Positions 55,204-64,000 of a stretch of DNA of 64,000 nt are shown here, one piece after another. Position 1 is the stretch's first letter. The number at the start of each line of letters is the position of its first letter. The notes under the pieces are model-generated. The model was not told the origin of the DNA. It made no database searches and was given only the letters and a program-made list of their open reading frames with translations. The position numbers and the translations under genes were made by a program. This DNA comes from Lantana camara. Lineage: Eukaryota; Streptophyta; Magnoliopsida; Lamiales; Verbenaceae. The DNA is taken from positions 76,296,501-76,360,500 of the forward strand of contig CM074858.1 of NCBI GenBank assembly GCA_037501455.1. The letters are read 5' to 3'.

Positions 55204-58200
55204 TGTAGCACCCCAAGCGATGGGGCACCAGACCCCCGCACTATGGCCCGATACGTGTACGAAATGGAAAGTCCGCACACGCACCAAGTCACAGCGAACA
55301 GGTGACAAACAAAACCCAACCTAAGCTAGGCGGTACCTAAACCTTGTACAAGCGCAAAATATGCAAGACCTGAATGCGGAAACGATACAAAATATGAATT
55401 CTCAAAAACCTTAATCAGCAATCATAATTCATATATTTCAAAAAGTAACTCAACATCAGCTAAACGGGTTCAACTATCCTAGAAACCTGTCCCGATCAAA
55501 CATATAATCAAAACGGGTTCATCTAAACCGAGCACCTGTCCTAACCTGTCCCGAAATTCATACATCCAAATCATAAGTACCAACCTGCATAATATATACA
55601 TATAATATACATAGTGTCCTACCCAAATCAAAACAAGGTATTTAACAAATCAAACAGACCGACACAGACTCAACAAACCCGACTCAAGGCCGCCTAGCTC
55701 AAACCTGCAAGAACTGAAAAGTGGAAAAGAAGGGGGAGGGTCAGTCTCTAAAAGACTGAGTGAGCAGGAGCGATACATATATATAAAAACATGCACATGC
55801 AAGTCATAAATCCCGAGCAAGGTTTTATTTAAAGTTAGTTCCCAAAAAGGGTAAAAGAATGACTCAGCAATGCTCAGACTTTACGACTATTCATATTAAA
55901 TTCATTAAGTTCATAATTCATACATAATCAATAAGGCTCGGCGAGTGAGCGTGCATCAACTCCAACCAAACTCCGACCGTGTACGACAAACATCATTAAT
56001 ACCTTAGATAGGTGGTCATGCAAGATATCATAATACACACAGATCATGTATCATATCCTAAACATATTCGTTTGGGCAATCCGTGTCCCGTCTTTCCCGC
56101 ACGGTGCCTATCAATCATAACATAATCATAATCATAATCATAAATAAGTTCCAACCTTCTTCCTCCGGGTGATGGCCGGGTGATCGGCCCGAACCATCCA
56201 ATCATTGACCAAAAGGGGTTACATGACTCCCCAGATGGCACTCAGCTCCCTTTCCCCGCCAATCTCCTGGCGAGGTTCGGTACCGCCATTAAACATAAGT
56301 GGAATCAGCACATAGGATCACCGTCGGCCCTTGCTTCCCCGGATAGCCACATGTACTGAATTCCTGGGCCTGTGAACATATCATACATGCATAATCTCGC
56401 CAAAACATTTCATTTCATAAGAAACATAACATATTTCATAATTCATTTGAAAGGGTTTACTCGATCAATATTTACTCGATAACTTTACTTTAAAAGTAAC
56501 ATATATATAATCATAAGGTTTTGGCCAAAGCTTTTCACATAAGGGTTGTAGGATTTAATATATAACTAGAACGAAAACACCCTCACCTGGTACCAAACGA
56601 AGCCAACCCAAAAGCAAATGGTCCACCCCGGAACCTGCACTACCACAAGTCACCACCCCGGGTGCACCTGTACCAACTGATCACACAAAACACAGAACCA
56701 AAACTCAGACTCAGACTCAGACAACCATATAAAGACGCACGACACATGCTCAAGTACTTAAGAAATGCAATCACATAAGCCAAGCTCATAATCATACTAA
56801 TTACTTGTAAAATAAAATATCGCATAGCTCAACATATTCATAAAGTAGATTAAGAGATGTTCTTAAGCACAATTAATTTAAATAAACAAAATGGAAAGGC
56901 AATGCATGTCACATTTTTTCATATAAATTCATATATCAATTAACCAATTTATATTCATACGAATAACGTATTTCTTAAGTGCAAACGTTCTAATTTAATC
57001 ATATAAGTTTCATACAATTCATATATCACATAATAGGATTATTTCAATTTAAGTGATTAGACTAATTAAAAAGCTTCAAGCTTAACCATAATAATTTATC
57101 TTAATCGAAATCATAATTAGCATAATTGTTTATCAATCGACAAGGATTAATTGAAATCATACAATTTATATGTTTAGTGAAATTACACATACACCCCTTC
57201 ATGTTTAAACAAATAGCATGAATTCAACATATCGGGGTCCAATTTGCGAATCAATATATTCATACATATCACATTTCACTTAATACATGATTTTATATCC
57301 GTTGGCATACATATTGATCGACAAATACAACAATACACAATTTATTGCAATTAAAACAATTAATTCTAAATATTTAAATTATACAAAATAAATCACAATA
57401 AATCAACTGGGCATCCGATTAACGAACGGAAAGTGGCGTTGAACTCACCACAACAAGAGGAACTTGCTGTTCGAAGGTCGCCGGAATGCCGCCACCGCAG
57501 CCGGCCGAACAGTCACCGGCCGCCACCGGAACACCGCCTCCGGTGGTCGGAAAAATCTCCGGAAGGACAGAAACGTGGGCCTCGGCCTGCTTGACAAAAG
57601 CCCTCAACCAATTTCAGCAAATAGCAAACACGTCGGACTTCGTTGACCAAAAACCGAACCAAATTCCAAGGACGAAAACTGAAATTAAATACAAACCGCG
57701 AAACGAAAATGAAATCTGAGCATACCGTTAGAAAGCCCGTAATGAGCCCTACAAAAGCCCCAAGTCAAATCGTCGAAAAAATCACCGGAAAAAGAAGCCG
57801 CCGATCCAGGCCGGTTCACCACTGGTTCACCACCGGTCCGCCGCCAACGGCCGGTTCCTGGAACGCCGCCGATGCCATCCGCTATGTTCCATTATTTCAA
57901 GCAACTTTTGTAAAGGGAGCACCACCAAAACTGGCCGGAAAATGGCCGAACCGTCACCCCAAAGCTGCGTCGCTGCTACCTTGCCGGAAAATCCCATTTC
58001 CGGTCACTTCCTTGCCATGCCAATGCCGGAAATGGAACCAGGAGCCCGAAAAACCCTGGAAACCGTTGAAATTCATCGGAAAAAGTCACCGAAAAGCGGC
58101 GGGAGGAGCCACTACAGTGACGCGCCGCCGCCGCGACCACTTCAGGCGGCGCGTGAGCCGCCGTCTAGCCACCAATGGCCGCGCTGTTAACACTGGAGTT

Positions 58201-58838
58201 ACGCCGGGAGTTCCTTGTTCAGGTGGGGTGGCGCGTGTCTGAGGAAAAACGTCGGAGACCGCGGCGAAGTGGCGGGTGTTCGTTCCGCCACCGCTGCTCT
58301 GCCTTAGCGCCACCACCGTTGTTTTTTAGGCTGTGATTCTTGTACCATCGTGACGGGCTCGTCGAGCTGATAAATTTCCACTACTCACACTTCGAATTCC
58401 GTCGAGAAACGAGCGAGAACGAGCTAGTGTGTGTAATTACACCTCTACTGTGTGTGAACAGTAACTGATCGCTGGAGAAGACGACTGAGGCTGGATCGAA
58501 AATTCTGGCATGCAAAACGAGGATCCGGGGTATATATCTCCGGTCCTCGTACGTAAAACGATCGGAAGAACGGGCTAACGAAGTCAGAATGGGGCAAACT
58601 TAGAGTCTACGGACTTGTCTCGATGTCCCGAACGCAAAAGAGGGGTCAAAGAGATCGAACTCTCGACCGAACGAGAAATGACCGAATAACCCCTAAAAAA
58701 AAGAGAAAATTACAAACAAGCCCCTAAACTCTAAAAGAGTTCAAAATAGGGCCAGGCAAAACACAAAATAATATAATTAGACACATAATAAAGTTGGAAT
58801 GTGGCGTACCTTATACGTCGGACGAGCGGGGTGTTACA
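55204..58838 (-). mobile_element. G 5' LTR, full length
   Basis: 3635 bp from TGTAGCACCCC to GGGTGTTACA. Carries the full LTR start that the left copy lacks. Hairpin CGCCAATCTCCTGGCG at 56257-56272, branch-point hairpin near 55741, exon-like block near 56585-56670, GC-rich CCGG region at 57430-58330. No simple palindrome cluster of the type seen in other families. No gene. Confidence 0.93.
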
Positions 58839-58843
58839 TAAAC

Positions 58844-59993
58844 GGTCCTATGTGCTTCTTCAAGCACTAACCTTTACAATCCATCCGGTATACATAATCG
58901 GCCCTTGTACCTAACGATCCCCAAATCATGGAATCCAAACTTGGATTTCGGATTAGCTCTTGCTGGAGCCACTTGTCTTTGAATCCACTCATCCGTTGAT
59001 TAAGCACCCAGGATTCGTTGCCTCAAATCCGGTTGTGTAGTGATGTTAGCGAAGCTCGGTTGTGAAACAAGGATCTCGGCTTCACACCTTTCGAAAACGA
59101 CCTTAAGATTAACAATCTTTGTTTTTCGACTCAAGGCATCAGCAACTACATTTGCCTTTCCCGGATGATATTGTACGATACAATCGTAATCTTCCAAGAA
59201 TTCCATCCACCGACGTTGGCTCATGTTTAAATCCTTTTGTGTGAACAAGTAACCAAGACTCTTGTGATCGGTGAATACTTCAAACTCAATTCCATAAAGA
59301 TAGTGTCGCTATTTAGCTGAGGCAAATATCACCGTGGCTAAATCGAGATCATGTGTTGGGTAATTCTACTCGTGCTCCTTCAATTTTCTCGAAGCATAAG
59401 CAATCACTCGACCATTTTGCATAAGCACGTATCCCAAGCCTTCCTTGCATGCATCGGTAAAAATTGAAAACCCATCCGAACCTTCCGGTAAAGTCAACAC
59501 CGGAGCCGTTGTCAATTTCTCTTTAAGCACACAGAAGCTCTCTTCACAAGCTTCATCCCACTTGAACTTCGTTTCCTTCTTAGTTAAACGAGTGAGAGGT
59601 GCTGCGATCTTAGAAAAATCCTATACGAATCGGTGGCAATAACCTGCTAAGCTGAGGAAACTCCTTACTTCTGATACATTCTTCTGTTGCTCCCAAATAG
59701 AAACGGTTTCGATCTTAGAAGGATCCACTGAAATCACATCACCGAAAATAATATGTCCCAAGAATGATACCCGATCAATCCAAAAATCACATTTGCTAAA
59801 CTTAGTATATAACTTGTTCTCGTGAAGCTTCTCAAGTACCAAACGAAGATGTAGAGTGTGTTCCTCAACCGACTTAGAGAAAACCAAAATGTCATCAATG
59901 AAAATAACCATGAAATTATCTAAGAACTCCTTGAAAACCCGATGCATCAAATCCATAAAAGCTGCGGGTGCGTTGGTAAGTCCGAAGGGCATA
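58844..59993 (-). pseudogene. Reverse transcriptase and RNase H of H (broken)
   Basis: Minus strand, from the I insertion point leftward: [56 protein letters not shown] and a shifted GLAGY region; RNase H between about 59260 and 59620 with several stops; then [35 protein letters not shown]; and the linker up to the G target site. The RT half upstream of MPFGL is beyond I, outside the window. Old and dead. Confidence 0.9.
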
Positions 59994-62734
59994 TGTAATA
60001 CCCCAACATTTCGGCCGTAAATATATGATGTATGTGTTTACTTTTGGCACAATTTAATTATTTATTTGTTTAAATTTCGTTATTTATTTCATTACTTCTC
60101 ATACTTTAATTCAATTGTTTTCCGTTTTTCGTGGAAACTTGGTATGAGTGAAATATGTGCCTTATAGTTATATTTATATGCTCGTTGCATGATTTTATTC
60201 TTGTTTGTGTGAGTTTTCGATTCGTTTGTATGATTGGAACTGAAAAGGGGCTAAAGAGCATTTAGCGCACCTTGTGTTCCGGGCGGCGTATCTTGAGCTC
60301 GGGAATTCAAAATCGAGTTTCGTCACTTCCATAGGACTCGTATCGACGATTCAAATCCGATGGGACAAGCCTCATATTTTTCGAAGACCGTTTGGATCCC
60401 CAAATTTCAACCGAAACGAGCACCTCGTACCTAAAATGACAACCATTGACAATTGTGAGCCTACGGACCTACTCTAACACACCTAGACCCTAACCAAAGA
60501 GCCCCCAACCGAACCACAGCCCCCTCACAAGCCCTAAGTTCATCCAAAAAAGAAAGAGAAAGAAGAAGAAAGAGGAAGAACAAAGGAACTATTCAACCTT
60601 GAGAGATTTTAGCTCATCTCTTCCCCAATTTCCACTATTTCTTGAAGTTAAGCTCGTATTTTTGATGTGTATCTCCTTGTGGTCATTTTAAGATGGATTT
60701 TACATGAATTCACCAAGATTAGAGTATGGAATGGCATTAGAGATGAACTAGGCTTCCTTGGATTTTCCTTGAGCTTCTTGAGCACTAATTGATCCTAAGA
60801 CACGAATTTATGTTGGTATGAACTTATATTGCATGGTTGTTGAGGATTTAATGACTTTTCATTAATGAGCTTGGAAGAATATGCATTTGCTTTCGCCTCT
60901 TACATGGGTATCATGTTGTAGCTTGGTTTTGTATCATTTGAATTGCATGATCTTTGAGGATTTGAACTTACCTTAATGTCTTAGCTTGGAGTACAATTGG
61001 TTTGAGTGTGTTCTTGGGGTGAAACAAGGGCTGAATTTCGAAGAATTCATCCCCAAGGAAGCCTAACACCTGCTAGGGCCTTGTAGTCTTTTGGGGTTAA
61101 CAGTTGTTAACCCCCTTGCCTGCGTCTCTGACCCCACTACTGGGGGTTAGTGACTAATGACCATTAGTCCAGGGCCGTCTTCACTGACCTGGCTAACGGC
61201 CGTTAGTGCTTTGTGAAGGAATTGGGGCTAACGGCCGTTAACCCCGTCCTTGGGTGTGTGTGTTGCGTTTTCTCATTTCCTTGCTTTGTTGATTGTTTCC
61301 TTGGCTCTTTTGTGACTTATATGATTTGTATACATGTTAATATATGTGTTATGATTATTGTATCAAGTTTATGGCTCGTTTTGGTATGATTTATACAAGA
61401 TGTGAAATGCATGAGTATGGAACTTCCATGTATTAAACATTTTGAATGAGTTACGTGATTATATAGCTTCATAACATGATTTATACCACATCTACATCTC
61501 ATATCATGGGCATAGCATTGTCGTGCATCGTATATGGTCATGTTGAGTCTCACTCCACTCTATTTTGCACAGATTCTGGTTTGGTCGGAGACAAGGGCGA
61601 TCCTTGAGACTCTTGCTCTTCTTCTTTTGCCCGATAACGACCCGATATATTCCTTATGTGAATTGTTTTAAGCTAAATTAGTATATTTATATATCGAGTG
61701 TTTTATGAGTAAATGATTTCAAATGTAAAGCCCTTCTTTATGTAACCCCACCTTATAATTTTGCGAGACATGTTTATGAACGCACGGGCCTAGGAACTTA
61801 GTGCATGTGGTTGTCTAGGGAGGCAAGGGCCGACTATGATCCCATGCACTAGTTCCAACCAAACTACGGTAATACCGGCGCTCGCTAGGAGATTAGCGAG
61901 GAAAGGGAGCTGAGTGCCCTTCGGGGATTCATGTACCCCCATTAGTCAATGTATGAGGTGGCCGGGTCTTGCAAGCCTGTCCAGCACCCGGAGGAAAAAA
62001 GTGTATATGTATGATTATGAATGTGTACCTAAGTTAAATGTATGATAACAAATGAACTATGTTATGGTTACACAAGGTGTTGGTTGGAGATTGGGCACGT
62101 GCACTCGCCGGGCCATGAATATCCTAATGAATAAATATGATACTGGTAATCCTGATGGTGTCTTCCTTTGTTTTACCAACTTGGGAAATTGTTGTAAAAC
62201 TTCATTCCGGATTATAACTTGCATGAATATATTTAAATTCCGTAATTTTTATATTTACGCCCCCCTTTTTGTACCCACTAGTCTCCTTTAGACCGAACCC
62301 GCCTTGTTTTTAGTTGTGTTGTGCAGTTTTGGGAGAGTACTAGGTGGGAATACGAGTCGTCTAAGTCTTGCATTGGTGTCTAGCACTTTTTCTCGCACTC
62401 ATACCCTTATTTTGTATATGTTTATGGTTTTTAGGCGCTTATGATTTTGTTAGGCTGTGTGGGGCATGGAATACTTGCATAATACTTGTATATATGTTTT
62501 GGAGCTTGGTGGCTCATTACCTATGATATATATTGGTGTTTGCTTCCGTATTTTGTTAATACTTTGATTTTATGTTATCTTAATCTTGAATGGTTTAAGG
62601 GTTTGCTCCCGCCTAGCATAGAGTGTTTGTTGAGTCCCTGCCCACCGTGATTTGGCACGTGTATGTACTTTCCATTTCATATGCGGGTCGGATCTCGGTG
62701 CGGGGGATGTGGCGCCTTGCGCTCAGGTGTTACA
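59994..62734 (+). mobile_element. Element I, 5' LTR
   Basis: 2741 bp, TGTAATACCCCAAC to CAGGTGTTACA. Plus-strand element inserted in H RT after MPFG; left target copy would be GCATA (59989-59993), the right one is outside the window. Its LTR is a distant relative of C. Contains palindromes, TTTTGCACAG at 61572, GGCAAGGGCCGAC near 61822, a perfect hairpin CTCGCTAGGAGATTAGCGAG (61881-61900), CACCCGGAGGAA, ACTCGCCGGGCC and a worn CAGTC-type hairpin near 62280. Confidence 0.92.
61093..61245 (+). repeat. Palindrome cluster of I LTR
   Basis: Four dyads on TTAACGGCCGTTAA-like cores: a 22-base dyad at 61093-61114, GACTAATGACCATTAGTC (61152-61169), CTAACGGCCGTTAG (61193-61206), and a 22-base dyad centred on ACGGCCGT at 61224-61245. 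Confidence 0.9.
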
Positions 62735-62742
62735 TCCTTAAG

Positions 62743-62754
62743 TGGTATCAGAGC
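62743..62754 (+). other. I primer binding site (initiator tRNA-Met)
   Basis: TGGTATCAGAGC, 8 bases after the LTR. Confidence 0.94.
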
Positions 62755-62949
62755 CTAGGTTTGCAAAATCCAGGCTCTCGTGTCGTGCTGAGTTAGTCTA
62801 AGTAGTACGGCTTCAGGAACAACTTCTCAACGTGTTGCATATGCATTTCTTATGTAATTATGTGCCTTAATCCTTGATTTTTGCTTGAATTATTTGCACT
62901 CTCATGCATGAACTAAAAATAACACGTATTTCAGTGTTTTTTTTATAGG

Positions 62950-63189
62950 ATGCCTCCAAGAAGAGACAGACATAGATCTCCGGAGTGACGTCGTTGCCGT
63001 GATCATTCTCCGACACCTCAACCGCAATAACCACAACCAACTCCAATGAACATGGAGAACTTCATGGAAGCAGTTTATAATTTTGTTGAGCAACGTAGGG
63101 CTCAAGCTCCACCACCACAGCCAGCCGAGCAATCGCAACCTCCACCAAACCATCGAGATCCTCATGGGGTATTCCTAAGCTACAATCCC
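62950..63189 (+). pseudogene. Gag N-terminus of I, with early stops and cut by J
   Basis: ATG at 62950 after TTTATAGG (MPPRRDRHRSPE). TGA at codon 13 and a TAA before codon 30 break it. The frame then continues as MNMENFMEAVYNFVEQRRAQ and DPHGVFLSYNP, close to the C Gag (MGNFMEAVFNYVEHRRAQ). J interrupts it at 63190; ATCCC (63185-63189) would be the target duplication. Confidence 0.9.
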
Positions 63190-64000
63190 TGTACCACCCC
63201 AAGCAGTGGGGCACCACACCCCGACACTATGACCCGACATGTGTACGAAATGGGAAGTCCGCACACGCACCAAGTCATAGCGAACGGGTGGCAAACAAAA
63301 ATCCAACCTAATGTAGGGGGTACCTAAACCCTATACAAATGAAATAGGCGAAACAAGAATGCAGAAGTGATACAAAATATGAATTATAATAAACTTTAGT
63401 CAACAATCATAGTTCATATATTCATGAAAGTAAATCAACATCAACTAAACGGGTTCAACAAAACAAGGAAACCTGTCCTAACCTATCCCGAATAACATAC
63501 AACAATGACGGATTCAACTAATCCAAGCCCTATCCTAACTTGTCCCGAAAATTCATATATTCGAAGCATAATCATAATCCTATATAGAACATACCATATA
63601 CATAATTTTCATACATAATTCGGAACAAAGCACTTAACAAAATCAAACAGACTGACACCGACTCAACAGACAAGATACAAAGCCGCCTAGCTCGGACTCC
63701 AAGAACTTGAACCTGCAACTATAATATAAAGAGGGAGGGGTTAGTCCAAAGACTGTGTGAGGGGCTACACACACGCGTACATACGTATACGGAGCACAAC
63801 ACATATCATATAGGGGAGTTCGTGAACCAGGGCGTGGTTTTTGCATTCTAAATCATTTTCACACATGATAATAGATATAAGGAGTAAAAGAGTTAGGCCA
63901 AAGGCCAAAACAACCAAATTTTATTAATTAGGAATCCACTCCCGTTTCACGAACGATTACGTAACAAACTAACTTAACGAAAACAAACACATAAAGCAAA
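63190..64000 (-). mobile_element. Element J: LTR fragment running off the window
   Basis: Starts TGTACCACCCCAAGCAG (minus LTR end). The first 130 bases resemble the G LTR end, while the part after about 63730 (GGGAGGGGTTAGTCCAAAGACTG, then TTCGTGAACCAGGGCGTGG) resembles F. Contains GCCGCCTAGCTCG near 63682. No gene. Confidence 0.85.

Larger units (their letters stand above)
49833..58838 (-). mobile_element. Element G: LTR retrotransposon with no gag or pol
   Basis: Target duplication TAAAC at 49828-49832 and 58839-58843, inside H integrase. 5' LTR 55204-58838, PBS 55185-55196, 2.36-kb internal region without recognisable retrotransposon proteins, then a 3' LTR lacking its first 639 bases. 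LTR ends TGTAACACCCCGCTCG (minus start) and GGGTGCTACA. Non-autonomous; either a long-LTR derivative of the LARD kind or a deletion product. Confidence 0.9.

Noticed and set aside
62950..63327. Gag frame of I continuing to 63327
   Set aside because: The last 46 codons are translated J LTR, not gag; the gag stops at the insertion.

Overview
This 64 kb window looks like plant heterochromatin, most likely from an angiosperm; I cannot name the species. It contains no recognisable host gene, tRNA, rRNA or CRISPR array. Nearly every base belongs to one nest of long-LTR Ty3/gypsy retrotransposons. The integrases end in a chromodomain-like tail, Gag carries paired CCHC knuckles, and the elements are primed by initiator tRNA-Met (TGGTATCAGAGC). 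These traits fit the Tekay/Del chromovirus lineage.

The base of the nest is an old minus-strand element, H, whose pieces lie at 33947-36156, 48980-49832 and 58839-59993. Into H went: D (minus; 1-33946 with the elements nested in it; a tandem arrangement with a shared LTR); F (minus; 36157-48974; gag-only; TSD GGATC); G (minus; 49833-58838; no gag or pol; TSD TAAAC); and I (plus; 59994 onward). D was then hit by B (plus; 1989-12140; TSD TGAAA) and C (plus; 15585-27827; TSD AGTCA). F's 3' LTR was hit by X, a solo LTR of the H family (40377-43571; TSD TGGGA), and by a 663-bp hAT-like MITE (39587-40249; TSD CTTTTAAA). I's gag was hit by J (63190 to the window end).

B is the only element that looks complete: one 1502-codon gag-pol frame, PBS, PPT and two LTRs of 2676 and 2674 bp with about 17 substitutions. 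C is almost as young (both LTRs 3737 bp) but carries one frameshift and one stop. D, H and I are decayed. F and G are non-autonomous and would need proteins made by relatives.

The part that features do not explain is inside the LTRs. Although the families have little overall LTR identity, they share a strict order of elements: (1) a consensus 5' splice site; (2) a cluster of 4-6 short palindromes whose sequence is private to each family; (3) a 3' splice site opening a 62-81-nt exon-like block (65-66 nt in B, C and D); (4) a second 5' splice site; (5) conserved blocks and a covarying hairpin with a GGAGAT loop; (6) a hairpin holding a CTGAY branch-point motif; (7) a second 3' splice site; (8) a long-range CTAGGCGG/CCGCCTAG pairing. 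A further covarying hairpin sits just upstream of the polypurine tract. I read this as a candidate spliced, structured leader shared by the lineage. It is inferred from comparison within the window only.
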